Positions 24,957 through 36,902 of a stretch of 64,000 nucleotides of DNA are shown here, piece by piece. The notes below the pieces were generated by a model that saw only the letters and a list, made by a program, of their open reading frames with translations, made no database searches and was not told the origin of the DNA. Every line of letters begins with the position of its first letter. The first letter of the stretch is position 1. Source of the stretch: Dreissena polymorpha. Its lineage: Eukaryota > Mollusca > Bivalvia > Myida > Dreissenidae. The position numbers were made by a program, and so were the translations under genes. The DNA lies in the NCBI RefSeq assembly GCF_020536995.1, contig NC_068367.1, forward strand, positions 66,475,192-66,539,191. The letters are read 5' to 3'.

Positions 24957-25105
24957 TTAATTGTGGCCGGCTAATGCAGTGGTTGGTACACTCTACCTGG
25001 GTTCAAATTCCCGTTCCCAAAGTTTGATTGGTCAGGTAATCCGGCTTTTCTCCCCACAACACAAGACCAATGACACACCAAAATTGAAAAATCTTTTGGT
25101 TACAA
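24957..25105 (+). repeat. tRNA-like SINE
   Basis: GTGGCCGGCTAATGCAGTGG resembles an A-box region and GGGTTCAAATTCCCG a box B about 50 bp later, followed by GGTAATCCGGCTTTTCTCC, a non-tRNA body. Tail unclear. Confidence 0.5.
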
Positions 25106-25248
25106 TGAAATACTTGAAAATTGCAGCTATAATACAAAGCTCCTCCCGACCTTCATTGAAATAAAATGTATATTTATCATCTGGCAGGTATAGAAATCAT
25201 CTCCCTTTAAAGGTTTTTACTTCCCTTGAATTTTCTCCAATCCAACCA

Positions 25249-25274
25249 GGGGGGGGGGGGGGGAGGGGGGGGGG
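25249..25274 (+). repeat. poly(G) tract
   Basis: A near-pure run of G interrupted by one A. Confidence 0.95.
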
Positions 25275-25809
25275 TCTCTCAGTCAATTATGACCATGTAA
25301 GACATCACTAACAACCAAGGCCTGTGGTTTAAAAGAGATCATAGCCAGAGTTTGTTTTTTTCTTTTTTGATAGCCAGAGTTGATCATGAATCTATGTCCA
25401 CAGGTATGTAATGAAATGTAACGTAATGAAATTATAATTATATCATTTAAAAAAAACTTTAACAAATCAATCATTTGGGTTATCACTTAACAGTAACTGT
25501 GAAAAGAACTTCACTTCTTGGTAAGGAAATATATAATATGAGATTTATAATTATATAAATTACTTCCCTTGAAAATAATGGTCTGTAACAAATCTCTATT
25601 TTTAGAAGCAAATAAATAGAAGCCACTACCATGACTGTAGATTCACCACTCAAAAATGTGCAGCTCCATGAGATACACATGCTTGCCAAATATATAAAGT
25701 GGCTATGTTCAATATTGAATAATTTTCTCCCTTTTTAAAGCTTATTTCTTCCCTTAAATCTGTATTTTTTACCATAGACCGTAAAGGATGACTTTGACCT
25801 TTTACCACA

Positions 25810-26095
25810 ATGTGTTTGTCAGAAACACAATACCGCCAACTGTGCCGCTTTTATTTATTTTACAAAAATATATACGTGGGCAGGTCAGATAACTTTGTAC
25901 ACTTTGAAATTTTACCACTCAAAATGTGCAGCTCCATGAGATACACATGCATGCCAAATATCAAGGTGCTATCTTCAATATTTAAAAAGTTATGGCCAAT
26001 GTTAAGGTTTTAGCACGACGCCTACGCCAGACGGCGGACGGCGAGCTGGCTTTGACAATAGCTCGGGTTTTCTCCGAAAACAGCCTCGCTAAAAA
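25810..26095 (+). repeat. TGACCTT-type repeat fragment
   Basis: TGTGTTTGTCAGAAACACAAT, CACTCAAAATGTGCAGC, ATGCATGCCAAATATCAAG and an end with GACGGCGGACGGCGAGC. Single-unit relative of the 32-kb element. Confidence 0.6.
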
Positions 26096-26389
26096 ACACA
26101 CTCTAGTTAAAAATAGTTCTCTAGTTACTGTGTGGTAACAGTTTACATGCCATTTTTAGATTGATCTTTGACAGAAGAAATACTAAGGGCACAGTACGTA
26201 ACATATAATTTGATCACACCTACAGTTTGATACTAGGACATGCCTGAATATTGGGCTCATTAACTTACAAGATAAGTATTGCTGCAAAGCATCAAAGGGC
26301 GTTGGGAAATTCAGTGTAAAAGGCACTCAATGAAGTAACAATGGAACGATTTTTTTCTACTGTTAATATAAATATATTGGCTGATTATT

Positions 26390-26530
26390 TTAAACAAAAT
26401 AGAAAACGATACTGGTATAACCATTATCTATGATTTTGTGGTATAACCCTCAAATAACCATTATTTATGATGTTGTGTTATAACTCCCAAATAATCATTA
26501 TCTGTGATTTTGTGTTGTAACCCCCAAATA
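26390..26530 (+). repeat. short tandem repeat, about 57-bp units, three copies
   Basis: Recurring ATAACCATTATCTATGATTT and GTGTTATAACTCCCAAATA. Non-coding. Confidence 0.65.
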
Positions 26531-27662
26531 TTTCATAGTTCATTTTATTTACATTGGTTTCCTTTTTTTACTGGCATCCGTGTGCAGTTTTCATTAATGG
26601 AACAGAACTTTGTAGGTTTTAAAAAATCTGCTTCATCTTGTAAGTGTAATTTCATATTTTTCTCAACTTCAAGGGGAGATGATTCTGAACTTATTCTTAC
26701 GTTGCTCATTTACAATAGGGGTTAAGTACTCATTGTTATGAAAACACTGTAAAAGTTTGAAAAAAAAATTGAATGACAACTGTAAATTGCATAAATAAGC
26801 TGCATTTCACAATACTTTGAAATTCAGTAAAAGATCGTAATAGATTTATTGCTCCAATACTCATCATTTTCAATAGGGTTCAAGTAATACTGATATAAAA
26901 ACACTTAACAAGTTTGGAAAGATTGAGACGAAACTTGTGAAATCTTTTAAACAAGTGGAAATTGTTTATTTTGTCAAATTTAAATTAAAAAAATTCTGGA
27001 CTTATTGTCTCGATGTTTCTCATTTTAAATGAGGCAAAAATGCTCATTGATATGAAGACACTGTTAGTTTGGAAAGAATCTGGGAACAATCAGATGAAAA
27101 TTTGGGACTTCAAACAAGGATTTCAAATTTCTCAAATTCTAAGAAAGATAACTATGGACGTAATTATGGTCAGATAATGCTAAAGGGCCCATACCACCGG
27201 GATTGTAATATGTGTCGCGCTCTATATGAGTTTCTTAATAAAAAACTCTGAGGAGTGCTTGACTCTAGGGAAACGGGTTGCTGGGACACAGCTCCTCCTT
27301 GATAAGCGGCTGCTTCCTTTATCACAACTCATTGTTACAATCAATAATACGTGTCGCGCTTCGCGCTCTATATGTGGTAGGGATAGTACTTAGGGCCTAT
27401 GATAGACAACCATTAAAATACATGGATAATAAATGTGTTGTTTGCATTTATTTGTTAATATAAAAACACAGGTATTTTTTATAAGATATTTAAGTGATGT
27501 AAGAAATTTTAATTAACGTTGTAACCACGTTGCATCCATTAATTTAAATAAAAATGTCCAATTGTAGTAAAATGGATTTTAAAATGTCTACATAAAATAA
27601 AGCTTTATTATATTTATTAACCTGACTGAAAAAATTGTCAGCTGCCGAACTGTTCCGTGAGT

Positions 27663-27751
27663 GTCGGAACCCGGGATTGAACCGGGGGCCTTTAGATGAC
27701 TGTTGCGTAAACAATTTCAGTCTAACGATCTCCCAACTGAGCTATTCCAGC
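27663..27751 (-). tRNA. tRNA-Phe(GAA)-like with a short intron
   Basis: On the minus strand: acceptor GCTGGAA, D-arm AGCTCAGTTGGGAGATC, anticodon arm GTTAGACTGAA with GAA at 27716-27718, then about 18 extra bases (TTGTTTACGCAACAGTCA) and TCTAAAGG, then the T-arm CCCGGTTCAATCCCGGG with a perfect 5-bp stem, and TTCCGAC. Apart from the extra bases it closely follows animal tRNA-Phe, and the extra bases lie where tRNA introns occur (after position 37). The acceptor stem has one C-A mismatch and one wobble pair. It may be a functional intron-bearing gene or a tRNA-derived pseudogene. Confidence 0.6.
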
Positions 27752-27779
27752 TGACATTCACTTATGTACTGCTATTTGG

Positions 27780-28860
27780 TGAAGTTGTGTATAGAGATCG
27801 TTATTGTCTATTAATAAACTAATACATTGTACTTTTTTGTACCACTACGCCTTCCAATAAACTTGCTTGCGCGATAGGTCGTCAAATATCGTACTACATT
27901 GATTCTCCACTAAATAAGCAAATTAGAAAAACCACAAAATAAATGTATTTTGTGTTTTGTTTTTATACAAAACATTATTTGTTTTTATACAAAACCAGAA
28001 AGTTTCGCGTATTTGCCCAGTCCCTTTGATCTTTTCCCTGTGATCAGTTGTGGATCAGTTATTAATCAAAACAATTAGCTTTGCATTATTGGCAATAAAT
28101 GTTGTAATAAATGTTCATGTAATAGGCACAAATGCAGTACTTATTTACAATAATTTACACAAAAAATCACCACTGTGCAAGTTATTCTTAAAGCAAAAAT
28201 ATATACATTGATCTGTAAAATAACTTCTCCTCCCATAAGCGAAAAAAAAAACATAACATGCATAGTTGCCACACTCCAGTGCGACGCCAATAACTCATGA
28301 TCTTTTTTAGCTATAGTGGCCAGCCTTATTGTTCAGAGAAGTTGAACCATATGGCATCCAAGAAACATTTGTGTAAATTTTATTGAGGATTGGGGACTAA
28401 ATATAGTGAATATGAGTTAATAACAAACTTGAACACAAATTGTCGCAACATAGTAACTCCCTCTCGCCCATCAACCATCTTCCCATCAACTTGCCTTCAA
28501 GCAAAGATTTTTTGTTGAAAATCAAGTTAAAAACCCAGCAAATAATAAAGTAGACATTCCATAACAATTGAATTGAATCCAATACTGTTCTGTTATAAAC
28601 AAGAATATCAGTGAAACTGATGGATGCTCCCCGATGATGCGCTTTGTCAATCTTTGTGTTAAAAACCACCTCTAAAAATCTTTTATTAGCCTTGGTGACC
28701 TTGACTCCAGTGACCTTAAACCTCATCAAAAGGTAGAGGCCTGTAACATAACGCGCACAAAACGCACATTTGGGGCATTGTTGGATTTATATAATGATCG
28801 AAATTTGTACCACATTTCATACAATCTTAAATAGGCAGCCATCTGGATCAACAAATCATT
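27780..28860. other. no gene seen
   Basis: AT-rich sequence; a single degenerate TGACCTTGACTCCAG unit near 28690 foreshadows the array at 29.3 kb. Confidence 0.45.
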
Positions 28861-28972
28861 AGCCTCGGGTTATAATTACCGGACACGAATATTTGCTTAC
28901 CGTATGTGTCAATCTTCGGTCATTTCCGTATGTATTCGTTAGGTGTCCGTTGCATACGTATATTTAGGTTGC

Positions 28973-29054
28973 AGACACGTGACTTAACAAACGGCCAATC
29001 AGAATTGTACATGTAGACACGTGACGTTACACAGCCAATCACAATTGTACACAT
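28973..29054 (+). promoter_or_regulatory. paired E-box/CCAAT units
   Basis: Two consecutive units of about 41 bp, each with GACACGTGAC and CCAATC plus AATTGTAC. E-box and CCAAT pairs are promoter-like, but no downstream gene is recognisable; they may belong to an uncharacterised repeat. Confidence 0.35.
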
Positions 29055-29148
29055 AACAATTATCAAAGCTTTCGTTGTTTATATCTATATTTATGGACAG
29101 TCTAGAGAGCTAGTTTGACAATCGAGTAGAGTAGTCACGCTTTCTTGA

Positions 29149-29172
29149 CGTGGCGGCCAATAGGCCGCCACG
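29149..29172. repeat. GC-rich perfect hairpin
   Basis: CGTGGCGGCC and GGCCGCCACG are perfect 10-bp arms around AATA, in an otherwise AT-rich region. Confidence 0.7.
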
Positions 29173-29299
29173 CTGTAAAATTGTACTTCATGAACATTAG
29201 AAACGTTGTGTTCGAAATTATTTAACAGAAATAAATCTCGATGAAAACAGAAATGAACTTTGGTTGTTACTGTGTGTTTTCCACGAACGATACATAATT

Positions 29300-30180
29300 A
29301 CGTGACAGGCCAATGCAAGGTACCTACATGCCAAATATGAAAGAGATCTGTAAAGTATTGAAGGTGCTATGAGACACTGTAACAAAAGCATGACAGAAAA
29401 ATCTATTATTGGCCTCAGTGACCTTGACCTTGACCCCAGGGACCTCAAATCTCATCAAAAGGTAGAGGTCCATGCAAGGTACCTACATGCCAAATATGAA
29501 AGAGATCGGTAAAGTATTGAAGGTGCTATGAGAAATTGGAACAAAAGTGTGACGGAAAAATCTATTATAAGCCTTGGTGACCTTGACCCCAGTTACCACA
29601 AACCTCATCAAAAGGTGTAGGTCCATGCAAGGTACCTACATGTGAAATATGAAAGTGATCGGTAAAGTATTGAAGGTGCTATGAGAAACTGTAACAAAAA
29701 TGTGACGAAAAATCTATTATTAGCCTCTGTGACCTTGACCCCAGTGCTCTCAAACCTCATCAAAAGGTAGAGGTCCATGCAAGGTACCTACATGCCAAAT
29801 ATGAAAGTGATCGGTAAAGTATTGAAGGTGGTATGAGAAACTGTAACAAAAGTGTGAAGGAAAAATCTATTATTAGCCTCATTGACCTTGACCCCAGTGA
29901 CCTCAAACCTCATCAAAAGGTAGAGGTCCATGCAAGGTACCTACATGCCAAATATGAAAGAGATCGGTAACGTATTGAAGGTGGTATGAGAAACTGTAAC
30001 AAAAGTGTGAAGGTAAAATCTATTATTAGCCTCAATGACCTTGACCCTAGTGACCTCAAACCTCATCAAAAGGTAGAGGTCCATGCAAGGTACCTACTTG
30101 CCAATTATGAAAGAGATCCGTAAAGTATTGAAGGTGCTATGAGAAACTGTAACAAAAGTGTGACGGAAGGAAGTAAGGAA
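29300..30180 (+). repeat. tandem array of about 150-bp units, six copies
   Basis: Each unit has GTCCATGCAAGGTACCTACA, TGCCAAATATGAAAG, AAGTATTGAAGGTGCTATG, CTATTATTAGCCTC and TGACCTTGACCCCAGTGACC. Copies are over 90% alike by eye. Ends in GGAAGGAAGTAAGGAAG. Confidence 0.9.
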
Positions 30181-30253
30181 GTAAGAAAAGACAAACAGTT
30201 ACTGGCAACTATATGATCCCTGAATATTTCGGGACCATAAAAAAATAATAATA

Positions 30254-30395
30254 GGAGCTGCGCTTTGGGAATGATCTGGGATGAATCATCTTTCTGCTTT
30301 TATGAAATGTTTCCTTCACAGGAAGCCTCTGATCTAAACCAAAATCCAGTTAAAGCTGAAAGTGTGGTCCCTGATTAGCCTGTGCACACAAATGT
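30254..30395 (+). mobile_element. P repeat, partial
   Basis: CTGCTTTTATGAAATGTTTCC, CCAGTTAAAGCTGAAAGTG and TCCCTGATTAGCCTGTGCA; truncated on both sides. Confidence 0.6.
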
Positions 30396-30399
30396 TTTA

Positions 30400-31090
30400 A
30401 AATGGCTAACAAATGGTAACCCTTTCCCTCTTAGAAGCAAAGTAAAAATGGCAATATGCTGTTTTAGCCTTTCATGTGATTTACTAAGGAACTACAAACA
30501 TCTCATATATTGTGAATATAAACGGAAAAGGTTACAGAAAGAGAACACTTGTGTTACCCCAGGTGCCAGTCTACAGTCTGCATGTGGAGGTTTACACATG
30601 GGTCATGCAACAGTTCATGTTTGCACATCTCAGGTTCAAAGACCTGTGTGGATTGAAACTTGACCACTGCTTTCATTTACATTCCACTACATACAGCAGG
30701 CAGCTTATGTTATCTTATACCCAACATTGGAGAACTGTCTACATTCAGAGAAATAAACAATACTTTCATACACCTTCTGCCATTTAAGATAATGTTACAT
30801 TAAATACGTTTTTTGCTGTTAAGGGGGCTTTTTCACATTTTTGTTAATTGACAAAATTAAAAGAAATTGTTTCAGATTCGCAAATTTTCATTGTAGTGAT
30901 TATTTTTGTGAGCACATTTAAATAGTAATACTGAACATTTACCATGCTCTTAAATATCAATTATATGCATCTTTTAACGATTTAAAAACCTGAAAATTAT
31001 AAAGCGTTGTAACGCGAAACGATTGAAAAATTTTGAATTTGGGACTTATAATACTTTAGGCACATATATTTAGCAGGGTTTTCTAACGGC
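30400..31090. other. no gene supported
   Basis: Two overlapping plus-strand ORFs of about 90 codons are present, but neither has a motif, splice context or composition suggesting a gene. Confidence 0.4.
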
Positions 31091-31095
31091 AAGGC

Positions 31096-31282
31096 TTAAC
31101 TCTTTCAGTGCTTGAACCGAATTTTGAAGGCCTTTGCAAACAGTTTGGATCCAGATGAGACACCACAGAATGTGGCGTCTCATCTGGATCCAAACTGTTT
31201 GCTATTCTGAAAATGCTTTTTTAAGAAATTTAGCAGACAACATTTTAGCAGACGACAAATTTCCCAGCATACAAAGGGTTAA
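31096..31282 (+). mobile_element. TTAA MITE, family B (copy 5)
   Basis: TTAACTCTTTCAGTGCTTG to CATACAAAGGGTTAA with the GGATCC hairpin. Slightly shorter than other copies through loss of sequence after the hairpin. Confidence 0.82.
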
Positions 31283-31289
31283 GTTGCTT

Positions 31290-32030
31290 TCATATAAACT
31301 CACTGTCCACTCACTCAATCCATGTCAACAACCCAATGTGGACCAGAGTGCACCAACATTGCCTTATGATGACTTGCACATAGCTGTGATTATAGCTGGC
31401 TGACCGCTGTTCTAGCAGTCAATCACCTCAAACAACCCCAGAGACCAGGTGAAAGTCCAGCCATCAACTCTCCAGAAGAGATTTGACCCTACCATCAGGG
31501 TTAACTGCTAATTACATAAGTACTTCTGGCCAGTAAGTGTATTTATTTTGTATCAAATTACCATAGCCTAGGAGAGCTGGTGTTTTCCTTACTTATTAAC
31601 ATCTTTTAACATAATTGTGTTGAAGTGGGTACCATTTCACAGCAACAGGTGTCTGCTATGGGTTTGATGGCGCTTACAAAGGATCACTGAGATTAGCTGG
31701 CGGACATTTGAACAGTCTGTCAACAAATAACCACTGGAATTCCGTTTCTAATTATTGGTTTTCGAAACTTTCAGTTGCTAAAAAAATAGTGACTCAAATG
31801 TACAAGACCAGTATATTTTCAGTATCAAACCCAGTACTAATTGGTTAAAATTTAGAAGAGTGGCATCCACATCACAAAAGTATCATTCACATCAGAGCGC
31901 AAAGGGGGGGGAGGAAGTGTCCTGAAAATAAAATAAAAAGTTTAATGTATAGAAACAAGAAATATCTTTGAGATCAAAGAGTTATCATAATGTTTTTTTA
32001 ACAACTCTTGGTGGTACAACATCGATATGC
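31290..32030. other. no gene seen
   Basis: Unremarkable sequence with a GGGGGGGG run near 31905; no long ORF. Confidence 0.45.
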
Positions 32031-32039
32031 ATTAATGGA

Positions 32040-32970
32040 CATCGCTCTGGGAAAACTGGTCTTAATTCATGTGCTGAATGTGTTATCCCAGATTAGTTTG
32101 GGCATTATTCAGGGACAACACTTTCCACTTTTATTTTAAATTTTTGTTTAAAACAAGATGTGTTTGTGAAACACAATGTCCCCCTATATGACGTTTGACC
32201 TTGAAGGATGACCTTGACCGTGACCCTTCACCACTCAAAATGTGCAGCTCCATGAGATACACATGCATGTCAAATATAAAATTGCTAGCTTCAATATTGC
32301 AGAAGTTACATTACATGAGCAATTTTGACCTATATATTTGACCTAGAAGGATGACCTTGACCTTGACCTTTCACCACTAAAAATGTGCAGCTCCATAAGT
32401 TACACATGCATGCCAAATATCAAGTTGCTATCTTCAATATTGCAAAAGTATTCATAAAATAAGCGATTTGGGCCACATATATTTGACCTCTGACCTTGGA
32501 GGATGACCTTGACCTTGACCTTTCACCACTCAAAATGGGCAGCTCCATGAGATACACATGCATGCCAAATATCAAGTTGCTATCTTCAATATTGCAAAGT
32601 ATTCATAAAATGAGCGATTTTGGCCACATATTTGACCTCTGACCTTGAAGGATGACCTTGACCTTTCACCACTCAAAATGTGCAGCTCCATGAGATACAC
32701 ATGCATGCCAAATATCAAGTTGCTATATTCAATATATCAAAAGTTATTGCAAAATGTTAAAGTTGGCGCAAACCAACCAACCAACCAACCAACAGACCAA
32801 CAGACCAACAGACAGGGCAAAAACAATATGCCCCCCACTACTATAGTGGGGGACATAAAAAGTCTCTTTCCTAAAATACAATTTAAGCAAGAATTTTGTC
32901 CCTTTTTAGCCTGTGCAGACTGCAAAGGCTAATCTAGGACTACACTTTGCTTTAAGCCCCATTTTCCCAT
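32040..32970 (+). mobile_element. P repeat copy interrupted by a TGACC/CAGA repeat
   Basis: Left half 32040-32152 (CTCTGGGAAAACTGGTCTTA, CCCAGATTAGTTTGGGC, CAGGGACAACACTTTCC) breaks at GTTTAAA. Right half 32856-32970 resumes at AAGTCTCTTTCC and TAGCCTGTGCAGACTGC. Confidence 0.75.
32153..32855 (+). repeat. TGACCTT/CAGA composite repeat
   Basis: Opens ACAAGATGTGTTTGTGAAAC, has four units of about 150 bp with TGACCTTGACCTTTCACC, CACTCAAAATGTGCAGC and ATGCATGCCAAATATCAAG, then a CAACCAACCAACC tract, CAGACAGG and the end CCCCCCACTACTATAGTGGG. Short ORFs here are repeat by-products. Confidence 0.8.
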
Positions 32971-33660
32971 TTAAATGAGGATAATTATAGTTTACAACCT
33001 TATCAGAGACCCTGTTCCATAAATCATAATATCAAACAAAGAATACTATTGGTGAGATCAAGCTTGGAGATGAAAATGTTGTGTGACCCTGAGACTGCTT
33101 GACAAAAGCCATGTCCACCTGATAACTTGTGCACTCTGGATATTTATACAACTGGCAATCAGCCAATTAACAATTTACTATGGTACATGACAGTGGTGGC
33201 TAAATTCAAAAGATTCATTGGCATATGGTCTTGGCCATTTTCAAATATTTTAAATTAAATAGACCCATGAGGTAAACTGAAATGACACTCCGATATTGAC
33301 AATTCATCAAATGGTAAGATAAGTTATTTCTTGCAAAAAGCAAATACTTGTATAAGTTGCAGAACCTAAAATTGTGTATATTGTTTTCATGAACAAATTG
33401 GCAACAAATATTCAGCATTTCCGGAAAAAAATAAAATAACAATTCTTCACTTTACCAGTAAAAAACTTTTATTCTGTGTTTGTTTGTTAAATATTTCATC
33501 ATTTGAGCATTATTTCAGTCATTTAAATGCAGATACCAGACTAGAAATTTACAATACAGTTATTTTCAAAATACAAGTAGCAATTTATGGGCTGAGCTGA
33601 GTTGAATACATGTACCATTTATTACAGACTTAGAATTATTTAGCTCAATATTATGTATAT

Positions 33661-34066
33661 GCACTAATGTGAAAATACTGAGCTCAAGCCGGGGATTGAA
33701 CCCACAACCTCCAGAGTGGTAGTCTGACACTTGAACCACGTCGCTAAAGAGCTAGCCAAACAGCAAGGCTGTTGGAAGTGACCTTATTTCACTACACTCC
33801 TCCCCCTTTTAATGTTTCAAGGCCCAGACACGCCCGCTACAGCATGTCTTGCATTCGCATGGCCCTCCCAGAAACCATTAAACAGCTCAGACCCATTCCC
33901 GCATTCACAGTTCTTTTTTGCCTCGTCGCCATTAATGTGAAAATACTGAGCTCAAGCCGGGGATTGAACCCACGACCTCCAGAGTGGTAGTCCGACACTT
34001 TAATCACGTCGCTAAAGAGCTAGCCCAACAGCAAGGCTGTTGGAAGTGACCTTATTTCACTACAGC
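33661..34066 (-). repeat. tRNA-like dimer repeat, copy 1
   Basis: Two units of about 125 bp, each with minus-strand CTAGCTCTTTAGCGACGTG, ACTACCACTCTGGAGG and GGGTTCAATCCCCGG (box B), plus TGTAGTGAAATAAGGTCACT as shared tail, separated by about 150 bp of unique sequence. The structure repeats at 36903-37269, so the dimer moves or duplicates as one unit. A dimeric SINE is the likely identity. Confidence 0.7.
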
Positions 34067-34299
34067 ACAGACCATGTCAATATCCTGGAATGACAAAATC
34101 CAAATAAATGACCATCGCCCTGCCCTCTGTCTAACAGGTCTAATATTGCAGTATTGATTTGTATAAGCATATTTAACAGGTGATTGATCTTTTGATATAT
34201 GTGCTGATGTCATTTGATGTTTACTGTGAAAGAAATGGCTGCATCAACAAGGATACTATTTCACACCCTGTCTACAACATCTCCTAAATAATTAAGCCT

Positions 34300-35345
34300 C
34301 TGCTTTAAGAAAACTGGGTTTCATGCATGTGCGTAAAGTGTCATCCTAGTTTACCGTAATTACTCTATGTTTTCGGACACTTAAAAATAATTATTTTTTT
34401 TCATGTCCGAAAACTTAGATACGAAAAATATTCACAAAATACAGATGTCCGAAAACTTAGAGTTGAATATTGAAGTGTCCGAAAATAGCGTAAATTGTAT
34501 CAACGACTACCGGTAATAGCACGCGCTTGTAAAATACCATGCCGTATAGTATAAATAACAGTTATAAATGTTTGCACTGCATTTAAAGAAATTTTAAATC
34601 CTTAATTTATTTGACAGAAAGATACTACAAGGCTGTACTTTGACCAACGAGTTCAAAGATGAGCATGTGATGTACCGATACTCGCTAGTATGAACCTGTA
34701 ATTAACGCAATAAAAACAAGCAAACTATGAATTCTTTGTTTGTTAATTTCCGATAGTTGTTGTCAAACACCTTCCATTGTTCGTAAAACATGCAATATGG
34801 TGCATCACACTTTGAAGCGTTTCGTATTTGTCACAGTTATTTAACTGAGAAAGTGTAGTACCACTGCGGTAAATAATTGAATTGTTAATTGCCACTACCC
34901 CTGGTAATTGTCATAACGCTTATTATATCGGGCGAAACCATTCTTTAATACCGGTTTACAAGGTTATTTACCCCACAACGCAAATGTAATGGTCCGTTGC
35001 CCTCAGGCATGCACCTGCTATGTTTTATGATGTTAATCTGGTTGTAAAACCCCATGATCGAAGTGTCATTAGATATCGAAAACAGGACTGAAATTTGGTA
35101 ACATAGCGCTGTTAAATATATTGTCCGAAAACTTAGAGACATTAAATATGGACGAAAACTTGTGTGTGCGAAAATTAAGAGTCATGAAAAATAAAAGAAA
35201 ACATAGAATTATTACGGTAGTCACACAGGCTCATCAGGGACAATACTTTCTGCTTTAATGGAATATTTGTTTCAAGGAAGTCTCCAATTCAAAATAACAT
35301 CCAGTCTTCAGGGAAAGTGAAGTACCTAATAAGCACCCCTGAAAT
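34300..35345 (+). mobile_element. P repeat copy interrupted by a TA element
   Basis: Starts CTCTGCTTTAAGAAAACTGG and GCATGTGCGTAAAGTGTCAT, is broken at 34352, then resumes with CACACAGGCTCATCAGGGAC, GGAAGTCTCCAATTC and CATCCAGT. Confidence 0.72.
34354..35217. mobile_element. 864-bp TIR element, TA target duplication
   Basis: CCGTAATTACTCTATGTTTTC and, in reverse, CCGTAATAATTCTATGTTTTC match at 19 of 21, flanked by TA at both ends. Subterminal TGTCCGAAAACTTAGA motifs recur in direct and inverted orientation near both ends. No transposase ORF: non-autonomous. Confidence 0.8.
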
Positions 35346-35349
35346 GCAG

Positions 35350-36028
35350 AAAAAGCTATTAAATTTCTTTCTTAAGTAAAACTCTTATTTTAGCACTTAT
35401 TTTTGGGGTATTAAAGTTTATTTGTTTTCATGTACCCAGTAATTTGTTGGAAAAAAATATTTTTTTTAACATGGCTTATTTTGCAATATTATTTTTACCA
35501 ATTTTGTTCTTAAAAAAAGTTTGATAGAAAAGTCTGTTCTTGGTAGTGTTAAAAACCACAATTTTGACAGACCGACGTTCAATGCCTTAAATGGGAGCAA
35601 CTGTGACCTAACTGTGACCTAACATAACAAATACTGATTAAATGGTTGAATAGTTAGTGCAGTCATATAAAGGTCAACCTATAACTGTAGTATGATTGTA
35701 ATGTCAACAAAGCGAAGGTTCATGACCATTTCATAACTGACAAGACCAGACCCTGAACAACCATTTTAATCAGCTAAGCTCAAACGTCCAGTAGGAATGG
35801 GAGTGGGTGCAGTGACCACTGTGAAATATCTGAAAAAAGGTGACCACTGTGTAATTTCTGAAAAGAGTTGCAAAATCAAAACCATGGCAAAGAAACACAA
35901 TATATATCAAGCGTGGTATTGTCAAGCTCTCATGACACTCATCAAATAAAATCTCGACTACATAATATCAATGAAAATTAAACACCACATGACAATCCTG
36001 GAAAAGTTTTAAAAGACTGCACTGAGGC
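35350..36028. other. flank of the 13-kb transposon; no gene seen
   Basis: AT-rich sequence leading to the P fragment GACTGCACTGAGGC at the transposon's left boundary. Confidence 0.45.
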
Positions 36029-36264
36029 TTAGGCCAGCATTTTTTAATTTTCTGTTTTACAGGAGCGACCAACCCTATTTTTCGACAAATACAAATAAAA
36101 ATAAAAGTCACTTTAGTTTTTTTTATTTACATATCACCCGCCGACCTGGTAGTTTTTCCTAAACTAAAAATAAAAATTTGCAGTTTGCCGAAAGTGTTGT
36201 TCACAATTTGTTTTTATAATACGGGTTGTTTCGTTGTGCGCAGTCCACATGTAAAGCGTCAGCG

Positions 36265-36351
36265 ATTTTCATTGGCTATTGCAGCCAATACCACACGCTA
36301 TTAGCCAATCGGTGAGTACTTAACAAATGATTTTTATATTGTATTTCGGAA
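36265..36351 (+). promoter_or_regulatory. CCAAT-rich putative promoter of the transposon gene
   Basis: About 240 bp inside the left end lie ATTGGCTATT, GCAGCCAATA and TTAGCCAATC (36271-36310), that is one inverted and two direct CCAAT boxes within 40 bp. They end 42 bp before an ATG in good context (CGGAAATGG). No clear TATA box is seen. Calling this the promoter is inference from position and motif density. Confidence 0.45.
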
Positions 36352-36576
36352 ATGGCGGATTTAAACAACAATGAGACAGACGTAGCGTATTTCAAATTTA
36401 AAATAATTAAAAACGGAACTGAAACTATCTCAATAAGAAAAGTAAATCTTCTGAACAAAATCGTTGACATTATTCCCATATTAAGTAATACAAATTTAAA
36501 AATAACTAGCGTTTTTGCAGACGATGCAGAGGTGTCGCCATCAATAACATTCGATGTGTTGAAAAGTTATGGATAG
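36352..36576 (+). CDS. putative first coding exon of the transposon gene
   Basis: An open frame of 74 residues begins MADLNNNETD and runs to a TAG at 36574. It is Lys/Ile/Asn-rich with short beta-strand-like stretches and no motif I recognise. It lies 320 bp inside the left end, on the gene's strand, downstream of CCAAT boxes. The splice to the next exon (39446) is unresolved: that exon needs two bases carried over, and no strong GT donor in that phase is visible. An additional exon may lie in the 2.9-kb gap, or this may be a separate small ORF. Confidence 0.4.
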   Translation: MADLNNNETDVAYFKFKIIKNGTETISIRKVNLLNKIVDIIPILSNTNLKITSVFADDAEVSPSITFDVLKSYG

Positions 36577-36902
36577 GTTTAATAAACATGCATATTTATT
36601 AAAATGTAGATCCTGTAATATTTTTATTGATAAACATCAACATCGCAAAAATGTCCAAGAAGTACTACTTTACGTTTCTTTATGATGAACATGAGTACTG
36701 GACCACATGTACTTGCATCAATAATCCCATTCCCCACCCACCCATATATATTCTTCATTTAGAAAAACATATGCAACACAGCTTCTGAAGAAAATGACAT
36801 TGGGTCCGAATGTTCATATGTCGGTCAAAGTCACCAGAAAAGGCGTATAGTATCCAAACCTATGAATTCCAAATTTTTTATTATTTTTTCTTGACACAGT
36901 AG

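Noticed and set aside
30382-30787. Two overlapping ORFs of about 90 codons
   Set aside because: No motif, no splice context, and both frames are equally open; not enough to call a gene.
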